From: Cystobasidiopsis lactophilus
Taxonomy: Eukaryota; Basidiomycota; Agaricostilbomycetes; Agaricostilbales; Chionosphaeraceae
Assembly: GCA_001599975.1 (NCBI GenBank)
Contig: BCIO01000003.1
Location: 3,520,762 to 3,584,761 of the forward strand
Length of the DNA stretch: 64,000 bases
Reading direction: 5' to 3'
The notes below the pieces were generated by a model. The model searched no databases. It had not been told where the DNA came from and saw nothing but the letters and a program-made list of their open reading frames with translations. Positions 33,770-44,618 of the stretch are shown here, piece after piece (position 1 is the stretch's first letter; each line of letters begins with the position of its first letter). Made by a program: the position numbers and the translations under genes.

Positions 33770-34376
33770 ATGGCCCCCGAAATGCTGGGCAAATTCCCTA
33801 ACGTTTACGACGAGGAGGGCTTTTGTTGGCACGATTTTACAGACAAGAAGGGGTTCGAGGCTCATCATAAGGACCAGTCAATCTACATACGGTACCTCTA
33901 TGGAGGGTGAGTCTCAGACCGTCTGACGTAGAATTCTCTCTAACAAGGCCACCAGAGGGGCTGTCGAGTTGAACAATCGGCCGCGCGATTGGCGTTTCAA
34001 TACCAAAGACTGGGCGTTCCATGGCTCTTCCGATGGCATTCCAGAGCATCTGGTAAAGCTTCTCGAAGCTATCAAGATGATTGAACAATCGGGCCATCAA
34101 GACCAGCCGGTCCGTCAGAGACTGCTCAAAATCATGAAGGAACTGCCCGCGAAGGACAAGCCGGAGCCCGTCAAAGAAAAGGACAAAAAGGATGCTGCCC
34201 CGCCAAAAGACCAGCCGGCTAAGCCCATCGCCCTCAAAGAACAGCCAAAGGCTGAAGCGGCCAAGACGCCACCCGCGGCCGCGAAAGTCGCGCCGGCCAA
34301 AGGGGAGCCGAAGCCTCCGGATCCTCCAGCGACCAGGTCTACTTGCTACATCGGATGTTGCGGTGGCAGGAAATGA
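33770..34376 (+). CDS. Unrecognised Lys/Pro/Ala-rich protein with Cys-rich tail
   Basis: Two exons, 33770-33906 and 33956-34376; 185 residues. The first 95 residues look folded (GFCWHDFTDKKGFEAHHKDQ, IYIRYLYGGGAVELNNRPRD, WAFHGSSDGIPEHLVKLLEA). The next 75 are a disordered Lys/Pro/Ala/Glu stretch. The protein then ends STCYIGCCGGRK. Three Cys within the last ten residues suggest acylation or membrane anchoring, but no CaaX is present. Family unknown. Confidence 0.6.
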
Positions 34377-34671
34377 ATCAACTTCAAGGGTGCCGACTCG
34401 CAAATTGGGGGTTGTCCAAGGGCGGTTGAACATGCCTAGCCCAAATTCAAACGGTCATCACTAGGCACCTGGAGATGTCTACCACTCAGTTCTCACCACT
34501 ACACCAGAGTTGACTGGACCATATTCACCTTGTCTACGCCATGGCTGCGCCGTGCCCGGACTGTCCTGAAACGGTCGCTGCACCACCTCGGGTCTTTCAA
34601 CACCTCTCAGTCCAGTCCGGTCGAGCTCTCGTTCTCGCTCTACCACCTTCGACTTTCCAAAAGCCTGCAAT

Positions 34672-35206
34672 ATGCCCGAAGACATTGCCAACGACGTCGA
34701 CTACATGTCCGGGAACATTGCGAGTTGAGTGCCGCCACCGCATTTCTCGTACGAGTCTAGCCTGACTTACTCCCTCGACAGCTCTTGGTGCAAGTGCATC
34801 CTACAAGAGGCCTCATCCCTCCGCTATCGATGTCTTGACATCGCCCGTGGCCAAAGACAAGTTCGAGTTGGTCGTGCGTCTCGCCTCTGACCTGATTCCC
34901 ATCCGGCATCTGAACGCCTGGCAATCTTCAGGTCGAAGAGAACCAAATTGAGGATCAAATTGTGGCATGCCAGGTAGGCCTCTCCGTAGCTGCGAGAGCA
35001 CAGGCTGAACGACGCATCGTCGGAAGGACGAGCTCGATGGCATCCGGAACATCGAGGCAAGCCTTTACGAAAGCCAAGGAGGCGGCGACCCGACTGCCGA
35101 GCGCTTTCTTGACGACGCAAAGGCGGCCGAAAAGCTTATGGAGGCGCGCATGGCCCACCTTCTGAAGGAGGGCAAAGAGATTGAGACGCTGCTGGAGCAG
35201 GAGTGA
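34672..35206 (+). CDS. Small coiled-coil-like protein, unrecognised
   Basis: Four exons, 34672-34723, 34782-34873, 34932-34973, 35027-35206; 121 residues. Joins keep frame with GT-AG introns of 53-58 nt. The sequence starts MPEDIANDVDYMSGNIATLG, then KDKFELVVEENQIEDQIVAC and a charged helix to the end (ERFLDDAKAAEKLMEARMAH). It looks like a small coiled-coil subunit of some complex. An upstream exon cannot be excluded. It ends 110 nt from the convergent ammonium transporter. Confidence 0.6.
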
Positions 35207-35316
35207 CGCTCTGGAAAGGCATAGAAGCTTCTAGCTGTGGATGCATATCTAGCTCTATCAACGCCCTCTATCCACATACAGACTCAATGAACATAGAACA
35301 AAGACAAGATAGATGT

Positions 35317-37236
35317 CTAGACCGACTCGACCACCGGCGTGCCGGCGACCTTTTCGGTGGAGCCATGGGCGCTGCCAGAGACGTGGCCAGAAGCCAGGCC
35401 TTCGAGTGGCTCATAGTGGTAGATCGACTCGCCGAACTGGGAGAGGTCGATACCGACGATCTCCTCCTCTTCGCTGACGCGAAACTTGAGACCAGGAATG
35501 TAGTTGATGATGAACAAGAGGATGTAGGAGATGGTGAAGCTCCACGAAAGGATGAAAGCAACGCCAGCGAGCTGGTAGCCGAGCCTACGAGTTGAGCGTC
35601 GAAGTTAGCCGCAGACCAAACCTCGAAATAAACATCAAGACATACTGGATGTAATGGTGGTCGAACCATCCACCGCCCGAGGTAGCGCCGTCCAAGGAGG
35701 TGTATTTATTCTCGGCGAAGAGGCCCGTGAGAATGGCGCCAGTGGCGCCACCGATACCGTGGGACGCGAAGATGTCGACAGCGTCATCGATGCCAGTTTT
35801 ACGGACAAGCAGGGTGCCAAAGTTGGCTGCAATAGCAGTGACGAAGCCGACAGCCATGGACGAGGGCGCGCTAACGTAACCGGCCGCAGGGGTAATGCCG
35901 ACCAAGCCAGCGATGGCGCCAGCACAGAATGAGACGGGCGACCACTTCTTGGTGAAGATGAAGTCGATGCCCATCCAGGTGAGGGCGGCAACGGAGGCGG
36001 CAATGTTGGTGACGACGGCGGCTTGGACGGAGCGCAAGTTCAAGGTCAGTTCAGAGCCGCCCTTTTCGAACAAGAGTATGAGCTTCGGTCTTATTTATGA
36101 ACAGTGGGATTTCCTCACGTTGAAGCCGAACCTTTTGTCGACGCCGGATCAATCAGTCTACTGGGCAAGAAGGAAAAATCCCCGCACTCACCAGCCAAAC
36201 CAGAGAAGGGTAGTGCCCAAGCAGACTTGCGCGATGTTGTGAGGAGGGTAGGAAACGGCGGTGGTGCCGTAGCCCCTGCGCTTGCCCAAGAACAAGCTGA
36301 TGGCCAAAGCCGAGGCACCGCTGGTCATGTGGACAGGTCCTCCACCGGCGAAGTCAAGGTCGCCCAGCTTGAAAAGCCAGCCGGTCGACGACCAGACAGC
36401 GCTGGCGACGGGGTCGTAGACGAGGGTGCACCAACAGAAGGTGAACACCAAGATTGGCAAGAAGCGGGAACGTTCGGCGAATGCACCTGCATAAATGACT
36501 GGGGTCACGGCAGCGAACATGTTTTGGTAGAAGAAGTAGAGGATGGCGGGGATGGCGAGGCCGTTCGACTTCTCCATCACGCCGATGAGGCCGAAATTGG
36601 AGAGAGTGCCCATGAAGGACGAGCCGTCGCCAGAGAAAGCCAACGAGTAGCCCCTATAGACACTCGTCAGCAATAGGCTCAGGGACTTAGATTTGAAGGC
36701 AGCATTGCTGACCAGAAGAAGAATTGAACTGCCCGTCAGTTCGATTTGAGCCTCTGACTTGCACTGCCCTTAAGGAACCGATGTGAAACTCACTGCTACC
36801 AACAGCATAGATAGACATAGAGAGGAAGAGCATGGACAACGCGCTCTTTTGTCGGAGTAGGCCCTGCCAAGATGATCGCGAGAAGGAAGGCGCGAAGTAA
36901 TGAGCTCTCTGAACGCATTCCTCCACAGCAACACACCACTTACAGCATAAAGCAGTCCGATACCGAAGCCCATGATCATCACCAAAACGGCAGCGGTCAA
37001 AATCCACGACTGTACGCCCACAACAAGCCTTCAGCATGGCCGCTCTTCGAAACTTGGAGTCCGCGATAGGCTCAACACCAGCCCATGTCCGACGGCTGGC
37101 GTGGAGCCTAGGGCAGCAAAAGGAGAAGGGAAAAACACACCATAGCTCCGAGGTCGTAGATCGTCGTCTCGTCCGGCTCCGAACCCCAAGTCGCCACCAC
37201 CCCTCCCGACACGACTGTCGACACGTTGTACACCAT
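35317..37236 (-). CDS. Ammonium transporter (Amt/Mep family)
   Basis: Plasma-membrane ammonium permease with 11 expected transmembrane helices. Eight exons, high to low: 37141-37236, 36944-37009, 36794-36863, 36713-36728, 36192-36653, 36119-36131, 35646-36061, 35317-35584; 468 residues. Family segments appear in order: SWILTAAVLVMIMGFGIGLL, GLLRQKSALSMLFLSM, FFWGYSLAFSG, FAERSRFLPILVFTFCW, DFAGGGPVHMTSGASALA (first pore His), WFGWFGFN, VTNIAASVAALTWMG, DIFASHGIGGATGAILTGLF (second pore His). The cytosolic tail follows (KFRVSEEEEIVGIDLSQFGE, then about 30 residues). Two micro-exons (16 and 13 nt) encode IQFFFW and WFGFN. Such genes are usually induced by nitrogen limitation; GATA sites were not systematically scored. 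Confidence 0.95.
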
Positions 37237-37880
37237 CTTTTGCGCGCGCTTTGCTGGTTACAGAGCAAAGGTCGTTCGAGATGTGTAGATTCGCCGGACG
37301 CAAAAAAGTTGGGCAGCCGGCGCGTGCCGCTCGAGATAAGGATCGGGGATTTAAGGAAGGGTGCGATATTTTAAGGGAAGCCAAGCCCAAAGATTTTTGT
37401 ATGCCATGCGAGCTTATCGCCTTGGCCCTTGAACGTGGGCGGCTTTCCTTAAGCGCCGACGCTCCAGGGACCAGCTTGGAGAAAAAGGCGTGAGAGCGCG
37501 CTCTAAGGGCAGGGCTTTACAGAGATCGACTAGTCCAACGCGGGGTGTAATGCTACGGACATCATTGTCGGCAGGAGTGCAGAAGGAAGGAACGCGTTTT
37601 CATCAAAAGACGCGTTAGAGGCGGCGGGCGACGGCGGCTTTGGCTTGCTTGTCTGCTGTTCACCCCATGGAGCCGCAGTTTGAAAGTCGTTTCGTGACCG
37701 AAACAGAGGAGAGCACCATGGATCTGTCACTCGCGCTCGCCACCGCCACACCGACCACGCAAGGTTTTGGACTCCCGCATGCTGACCTTGCCACGGATTT
37801 TGCTCCAGCACCATCACATCTCAATATGCCTGCTCTGGCTGACCAGCACAATCTCCAAACACGCGACCAGAAGACAAAAG
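37237..37880. other. Intergenic
   Basis: About 640 nt upstream of the ammonium transporter and of a possible tiny gene. A plus-strand frame from an ATG near 37667 is open for about 120 codons but overlaps the next candidate in another frame. I could not link it to anything. Confidence 0.35.
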
Positions 37881-38153
37881 ATGGACAGGGGAAAGAAGGC
37901 GCCGACCGGAGCCAGCGGCCTCCTCTCCTCACAGCGCTCTGGCAGCGGCGCGAAGCGAAACATCAAATGCGAAATTTGCCCAGTCCACGCTCTGTGTCGA
38001 TGAACAAAGGCTCTTTCTGTTTGTCCTAGATGCAAGAAGACAGCAGGCAGCAAGGTGCGAGCTGGGGCCAGTCCAAAACCGCGCGACCAGAAGGAGCCCG
38101 ATGGCAAAATTGTGAAGCACGACTGGCCCGTCCGCGGCCATCCTTGTCGATGA
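37881..38153 (+). CDS. Tiny Cys-containing basic protein, 78 residues
   Basis: Exons 37881-37993 and 38030-38153, joined across a 36-nt GT-AG intron. The product starts MDRGKKAPTGASGLLSSQRS, then KRNIKCEICPVHALCKKTAG (C-x2-C-x5-C) and a basic Pro-rich end (SPKPRDQKEPDGKIVKHDWP then VRGHPCR). The Cys pattern could bind zinc, but no family is recognised. The reading is supported by one splice that turns two short frames into one coherent protein. More exons upstream are possible. Confidence 0.4.
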
Positions 38154-38473
38154 TGTCGTCGAACAAGGTGCTCGAAACAGAGGAGAGGCAGGAATGTCGT
38201 GACGGTTTGGCGGAAGGGCACCAAGCAAACTCGAAGATCGCCTTGCACTCCTCATTGACTTGTCACTTTTGACTGCACCGCGCACGAGCATTCTCCCTTG
38301 GCGCCGCTTCGATTTTGTTTCTCTTGCACCACTCCCTGACTCCCTGCTCCTGCTTTGCTATCTGTCTTCTCCCTCTTGATACCCCTGCGCCTCTACGCCA
38401 CCCACCCAACGCAACGACGGCCTCCTTCAACCCACTCCGCCGCCTCCCGCCCGTCAGCAACGACCAGCGTAGG
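38154..38473. other. Intergenic
   Basis: About 320 nt, pyrimidine-rich toward its right end. It is the likely promoter and 5' leader of the glycosyltransferase gene. No gene seen. Confidence 0.4.
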
Positions 38474-41336
38474 ATGGCGAGGACCAGCTCGAGGCTACGC
38501 GTCTTCGTCTTTCTGGTCGCCGCCGTCGTCCTCTTCCGCGCCGACCTGTTCTTCAGCGGCGGCGCCACCAGCGGCGGCAACAATGCTGGCAGGACCAAAA
38601 AATCCGCGTCGCGCTTTGGCAACCGGGCGATTCACGATCTGTCAAAGCGCTTCACCGGCGGCCACTACTACGACGACAGCGAGAGCATCCACATCGCGCT
38701 CACCTGCGACGCTTCCCGCTACTCCTTGGGCCTGCTCGCCGTCCTCAACTCGACCTTGCAAAATGCCCGGGAGCCGGACAGGATCCTCTTCCACTTGTGC
38801 GTTGCTTTGTCCGCTTTATCTCAGCCTGGTGGGATGTTTGTTCACGCCGAAGCGTCACAGGGTCACCTCGGAGACGGACGACACGCGCGAGATGGAGACG
38901 CTCATCTCGTCTCACTTTGCCCGCTCAGCCTTGAAGCCGCGTTTCAAAACCTACCTGCTCGACCTCTCCCCCGAGCTGGGGCAGGACCAGAGCGTCAAGG
39001 TGTGGGCCAACTACCGCGCCTCGTCTCTGTCCAAGCCCATCGTCTACGCCCGCTTCGTCTTTGGCCGGCTGTTCGAGAATTTGGACAAGATCATCTACCT
39101 CGACCAGGACACGTTGGTCCTCCGCGACATTGCCGACCTCTGGGACAACGTCGGCCTAGAAGGCTATCCTTTGGCGGCCGTCCGCTTGTGCAGGGCCGAG
39201 TTCCGGAGGGCGTTCAACTTTCGCCAGGCCATCCTCGTCGACAAGCATTATGACCACGAGTGCGTTTCTTTGTCTCTGGCTGTGCCATCTGTGCTGGACC
39301 TCAAACTCCTCTTGTATCCACAGCGAATGCGTTATGAACAAGTCCGCTTAAGATTTCGTTTTACGTCAAACCTTGGTAGCGGACTGATAGCGACTTTCTC
39401 CAGCGGCGTGCTGGTGTACAACCTGACCCAGTGGCGCGAGCACAACTATTCAGACGAGCTCTTCAACTGGACAAAAGCCAATGCCCAGACTAAGCTCTAC
39501 GAATTGGGTTCTCAGGTATGCCTCCCCATCCCTTCCGCTTACATTCGACTTGGGACCTGAGGATATGGAACAGCCACCGTTCAACTTGGTCTTCTACAAG
39601 AACTACAAAGTCCTCGATCACCGATTGTGCGTGCTGCCCTTGCTTCGACGCTACGCTTCTAAAGTTTTCGGCTGTGATGCACAGCAACCTGATGGACCTC
39701 TCGGGCCTGAAAGACACGGATGGCAAGCCCATCACAGTATCTCCGTGAGTCAGAGTCTTCAATGGGGCTGCGCAACGGGCGCTGATTGCTGGTAATGGGC
39801 CATGGCAGCTTTGCAATTTCCCAGGCCGTCATAAGTGAGCTGGCTCATGGCCGCTTGTTGAGGAAGGTCTTCTCAGCTCATTGCATCCACCACAGTTCAC
39901 TGGAACGGCTCGTTCAAGCCCTGGTTTGGCTGCGACGGTTACTACTCCGAGCTGTTCGAACAGTGGGTCCAGTTCCACTTCTTCACACTGTCTCAGGGCA
40001 CTGAATGGAGTCACAGCTACTTCCCGGACTATCGAATGCACATTGGCAGCGATGAAGAGGAGCCGAGCCAGGCGCACGACCCCGCCTGTGATTCGCTGGT
40101 TTGGACGAAGAACCACGGCATGCACTCAGACACGGAAAAGGTGAGCCTTGGCGACCTCTATCGAGATTATGTGTCCGACGGTGTCGCTGCTCACAGTTCA
40201 CCGTCGTCATCGTCTCGTTCTTGCGGGTCGATAACTTGCTCAAGATTGCGCGGCATCTTCACAAGTCGGACTTTGTTGCTGGTGCGCGCTCTTTCCATTG
40301 GATTGTGTGCATCCACGTTGACACAAGGACTTGCACAGAGATCATCGTGCCCTGGAACAACCTGGAAAAGCCTTGCCCGCCCGAACTCGCACCGCTAGCC
40401 CGCTGCGTTCAGCAAGAGGCTAACCTGGTCCACAACCGCTTTGGAATTTGGCCCGAGGTCAAGACTGAAGCCGTGCTCCACTACGACGACGACATAATGG
40501 TGCCTTTGTACGACTTGGAGGCTGCATTCAAGATCTGGCGAGCATCGCGGGATCAAATGCTGGGCTTCGAGCCGCGCGTCGTCTTCACCGAAGGGGATCG
40601 GAAGGTGTACCGGTTCATCCTTAGCAAGGGATACTTCGACCTGGTCATCGGTTCGTTGTGTCCGCAATCTTTTGGCTCAGGGAGATTGGCTCACTAAGTG
40701 GTCGCAATGATGAACAGGCAAACTCTTCTTCGTCCACCGCCGGTTCATGGAGGCCTACATGGAGGCGCCTGCGCTACTCGAGCTCAGCACAAAAGCCCCT
40801 TGTGAAGATCTAGCAATGTCCTTCCTTGTGCGTTCCAGCCTGTTTTCCTCGATCACCTCCTCATCAAGACGTTGGGAGCAGGTCGGCTCGGAGACCGGCA
40901 AGCCGCCACAGTTCTTCAAGTCGAACCTGACAGAGATCAAGTCGTGAGTGCCGCTCCTTATTCCTTGTCGTTAAAGGTCCCAACGGCGACAACAGGGCGC
41001 ATTTTGCCGGCCTGAGTCAAGGGATTGACACAAAGAGTGAGCTCTCTCGCACAGAAACCAACGTGACATCGGGTCTTATGTTACTGCGCAGTCTGGCGAG
41101 AGGAACGACATAACTGCATCCAGATGCTCACCGACATCTTTGGCCGGGTGCCTGTCCGCCCGCAGAGGACGTATTTCGGTGAGTTCGAGACCTTGTTAAT
41201 TCCTTGATTAGCTGAGAAGTCCTGCGCATTCACAGAGCACAACCACGAGATCGACCGCACGGTCAAGCTCAAGATCCGGGAAGGCGACTCCTGGTGCTCA
41301 GACAAGTTCGGAAGCCGGCCGTGCCGGCAGCCATAG
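38474..41336 (+). CDS. Bifunctional GT8-GT64 glycosyltransferase
   Basis: Type II membrane protein: basic N-terminus, then one transmembrane segment (LRVFVFLVAAVVLFRADLFF), so Golgi/ER lumenal domains are expected. Fifteen exons: 38474-38796, 38861-39259, 39324-39341, 39404-39515, 39574-39626, 39685-39744, 39809-39834, 39896-40140, 40197-40281, 40339-40650, 40718-40827, 40882-40943, 40996-41036, 41092-41178, 41236-41336; 677 residues. Domain 1 is GT8-like: IHIALTCDASRYSLGLLAVL, the DxD motif as DQD in KIIYLDQDTLVLRD, NNGVLVYNLTQW, and IIHWNGSFKPW. Domain 2 is GT64, exostosin-like: FTVVIVSFLRVDNLLKIARH, EIIVPWNN, the metal motif HYDDDIMVP, GKLFFVHRRFM, CEDLAMSFLV. The two domains follow directly within one transcript. 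Substrate unknown; a GlcNAc or hexose polymer or glycolipid is a guess. Confidence 0.88.
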
Positions 41337-41723
41337 CAGGCTCTTTCTGATCCACCACTTTGGTTTTTCGCTGATGTGAATGTCTTTAACTTGGGTTTTG
41401 TGGAGAGGGAGTATAGACGAGGTGGTCTTCTCTTAGCGGTTTTGGAGAAGGACCCCTCAAACGCACAACGCACAACGCATTAGATTCGCTCCTTTCCTTT
41501 AGATTCTCACAAACGCACACCCTCGTTTGCTTCCCCCAAAAGTATATCTTCGTTGTGACAAACTTAATGCAAACGCACAGCCCGCAGAGCGGAATTTCCT
41601 TCGATCTCCTTTGCCGCCTCAATAATGACTGGCCCCTGGCAGCATTACGATTGAACGCCTCTGTCGCCTGACCTATTAATATCGCAAGCAGGCAGATTGA
41701 TAGGAGAATGATTCACATGGACT
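41337..41723. other. Intergenic, convergent 3' ends
   Basis: About 390 nt between convergent genes, presumably holding both transcript ends. No gene recognised. Confidence 0.45.
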
Positions 41724-44393
41724 TCACGAAAGCATCTCTTTGAGCGCCTCTTGTAACCGCTCCCATTCCGGCTCATCTCCAAAGGTGGCCTTGGTGCGAC
41801 CGAGGAAGGAGCGGACCATGCTCCTGGCCTGGGCTTTCCAGTTGGTGGAAGTAGTAGCGGTGTCTTTGGTCTGGCTGCCAATGTTCTGCCAGACTGCCAG
41901 CATCTCGTGCACCTCCTCCGCCGCCTCGTTGAAGCGCGCCAGGTTGGTGTCGATCAATGGGTCTTGGACGAGGCAGCGGTAAGCCTTGAGGTTGTCTTCC
42001 AGGCAGCCCTCCAGGTCGCCTTTCCAGAGACAGAGGCGGGCGTGGGCCTTGAAGATGCGGGCGTTGGTCGAGAACCGTGGGAGTAGGGTCTGGTCGAAGA
42101 GCTCGGTGACGCGCGCCGCCAGCCCGCGAGCCTGCTCGACTCCTGCTTCAGCGGCCGTGTCTCGAGTGACGGCATCGACCAGGCGCTCCATGACTGGCAG
42201 GTCCACGCTTTTGTCGCCATCCTTGTCCCCACGGAGCTCGACCATTGTTCTTAGCGCTCGGCAGGCTTCAGAAAGGTCGCCGACAGCAACAGCCACGACC
42301 ATGTAGTTGGTCCAAATGCGCCAGGAGCCTCGATCGTGCTTGACGGCTTGCTTGAGGCATTGGAACGCGGCTAGCTTGCGGTTCAGAGTGATGCGACCGC
42401 CATTGATCCCTGTCGTCGACAGCTCGTCATCGTCGGCGGCGTCCTCGACAGCGGCTCGGCGGTCCACCATTTGCAAATGGACAGACGCCAGGTTGGTCCA
42501 GCTCTCCGCGTCCTCATTGTCGAGCGCGACGCAGCGGGAGAAGGCTCTCTCTGCCTCGACCCAATTTTCGATCTTGATCTGGCTGCAGCCCAGAACGAAC
42601 CAAGAGCGAATGCTGAGTGGATTGATGCCGACTGCTCGTCCGAGGCATTCGGCAGCATCGATGTAGTCTTGGTTGGCGAAGTGGAAGCCGCCCAAGGACC
42701 GCATGGCGCGCGCTGATTGTCGTTCTGACACCACCCACGCCTTTTCAAAGTGCTGGGGATCCCGGGTGAGGTCGCCCATCAGGCAGTGAAGCTTGCTCTC
42801 GCGCTGCTTGTTCATGGTGGCGACTGGACCGCCTCGTCGTCGCTCCAGCATGACGTGCTCCGATTCCGCCTGTGTCCCATCCAACAAACTCTTGACCAGC
42901 TCCAACGCCTTTTCCTTCTGTTCGGTCGAGATGTAGCACTTGACCACCTGCTCCCACATTTCCAGCCTTGTGAAGATCTCCAGCGCTGACCTGGTGGCGC
43001 CAATGCCGAGATACCGCTCCGCAAGCTCCTTTTCAAGCTCCCATCGTGGAGGCAAGGCCAGAACGTGAAAGTATCGCAGGCGTTCGGCAGCCGTGGCACC
43101 GGTCTCCTGCTTTGGGGATTCGGCTTCGGATTCGAGCTTGAGTTGGTCGACTAAGGACTGCATTTGCAAGACGCCTCGCTCGACCGTTCGGGTTCGGGAG
43201 GCTTCCAGGCGAGAGCGGAGGAGAAGTCCCATGGAATGGACAGACCAATTGGATGCGGTTTCCAAACACCTCGAAACGAAAGCGGCCACTTGGGAAGTGG
43301 TCAGACCATGGCCCGGAGACTGGTTGGCGTGGTTGAAGGACAGAGAAAGGAGCAAGCACTGGTCAAATGGGTGGAGAGGAGGTTGGTGGTTGGGATCCAG
43401 GTGAGAGAGGACAGTGCCTTCGGTGACGGAAGAGGTGAACTCGGTCTTCTCCAAGAGCGTGTCGTCGTTCAAAGCGAGCGTCTTGGGCTCGTCTTCGCTA
43501 TTGCCGTTCTTGGAGGTGGCGGGTTTGGGTTCATCGTCATCTTGAGGTCGCTCCCTCCCTTGAGCCAGCACGACCAGCTGCGCCTTGTCGTCCCGCTGGA
43601 ACTTAGTGCGCTTGCCCATGACTCCCGTAAGGTCGTACTCCAACTTTGCTTCTTTTGCGGCTTGCAGGAAATAAAGGGAGGCGTGCTTTTCGGAGGAGGG
43701 CGCGACGACGGACACGATGCGGTGGTAGTGGCCCATCAAGAGAGTTTGCCCGGCTGCCAGGTCAATGTCCCCTTCCTGTAAGAGTCGATCTCGAGCGGTC
43801 ATGATGAGGCCGAGAAGGGGCAAAGGAAGTTCGGCAGGGTCGTCCAAAACGCGCAAGTGGACTAAGGACGTTCGAAGCTGCCAAGTCGAGAGCGAGGGCA
43901 AGAAGTCTTCATCAAGCGAATCTGACACAAAGGCCATCGGTTCCATGGTGAACATTTGTCGGGCCATCAAGAGCAAAGGCGCATGCCGAGTGAGGTGGTA
44001 GATCGGCTCGCCTCGAAACGTCAAAGCGTCGACAGAAGCCTCTTGGAGCTTGGACTCGAGCTCCTCGGTCTTTTCCGTGCCTTTTGGAAGGCAGACGTCC
44101 AGAGGGGTGAAGTGCAGCTCTGGGCCGGTCCAATTGGATTGAACGAAAGCGTGCAGCAAGCTGACTCCCACGGCCAGCTTGGTCTCCGTGTCTAGCGGCG
44201 CCCCGACGGGCTTGGGTTGGTTGCTCTCCGGATCTATTTTGAAGAACGTTTGCGAGGTCAAGACTTGCTGGAATTGACCTTGACAGGCCAGGCGGCAGAG
44301 GTCATTTTCTGGCGACGATGAGGTGCCAGTTTTCGGCCAGTGGCCCGCTAGGAGGGCCTTCTCCGCTTGACTCTGTCGTCCTTGCTTCAGCAT
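41724..44393 (-). CDS. TTC27: TPR protein, TTC27/Emw1-like, single exon
   Basis: One uninterrupted frame of 889 residues. The C-terminal half has tandem tetratricopeptide repeats, for example RSLGGFHFANQDYIDAAECL, SIRSWFVLGCSQIKIENWVE and AESWTNLASVHLQMVDRRAA. Before them come TTC27-type signatures: DQCLLLSLSFNHANQSPGHG, GLLLRSRLEASRTRTVERGV, LQMQSLVDQL, RLRYFHVLALPPRWELEKEL, YLGIGATRSALEIFTRLEMW. Emw1 in yeast affects cell wall and ribosome-related processes; the function here is inferred from similarity only. Absence of introns over 2.7 kb is striking beside its neighbours. Confidence 0.9.
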   Translation of the reverse strand: MLKQGRQSQAEKALLAGHWPKTGTSSSPENDLCRLACQGQFQQVLTSQTFFKIDPESNQPKPVGAPLDTETKLAVGVSLLHAFVQSNWTGPELHFTPLDVCLPKGTEKTEELESKLQEASVDALTFRGEPIYHLTRHAPLLLMARQMFTMEPMAFVSDSLDEDFLPSLSTWQLRTSLVHLRVLDDPAELPLPLLGLIMTARDRLLQEGDIDLAAGQTLLMGHYHRIVSVVAPSSEKHASLYFLQAAKEAKLEYDLTGVMGKRTKFQRDDKAQLVVLAQGRERPQDDDEPKPATSKNGNSEDEPKTLALNDDTLLEKTEFTSSVTEGTVLSHLDPNHQPPLHPFDQCLLLSLSFNHANQSPGHGLTTSQVAAFVSRCLETASNWSVHSMGLLLRSRLEASRTRTVERGVLQMQSLVDQLKLESEAESPKQETGATAAERLRYFHVLALPPRWELEKELAERYLGIGATRSALEIFTRLEMWEQVVKCYISTEQKEKALELVKSLLDGTQAESEHVMLERRRGGPVATMNKQRESKLHCLMGDLTRDPQHFEKAWVVSERQSARAMRSLGGFHFANQDYIDAAECLGRAVGINPLSIRSWFVLGCSQIKIENWVEAERAFSRCVALDNEDAESWTNLASVHLQMVDRRAAVEDAADDDELSTTGINGGRITLNRKLAAFQCLKQAVKHDRGSWRIWTNYMVVAVAVGDLSEACRALRTMVELRGDKDGDKSVDLPVMERLVDAVTRDTAAEAGVEQARGLAARVTELFDQTLLPRFSTNARIFKAHARLCLWKGDLEGCLEDNLKAYRCLVQDPLIDTNLARFNEAAEEVHEMLAVWQNIGSQTKDTATTSTNWKAQARSMVRSFLGRTKATFGDEPEWERLQEALKEMLS

Positions 44394-44618
44394 TGGTATG
44401 TTGCGTTGAGTGAGAACGCCCTCACCATCTTAACGCCCTTCATGGCTGCTGCTAGGTAGGCTTCGCGAACTTTTCGACTTTTTTTGTGGCAAAAAGGCTG
44501 ACAACCTTAAGGCAACCTTTGGATAGGGCAGCACGAAAGGCTGTGGAGCTTTCCCCGTTTCTCCTTGCCTATATTCATCATTGTGATACAAGAGCATGCT
44601 CCCTACTAATGCCCATCA

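Noticed and set aside
33837-34433. Minus-strand frame of 198 codons
   Set aside because: Antisense mirror of the plus-strand Lys/Pro/Ala-rich gene, whose splice and start are better supported.
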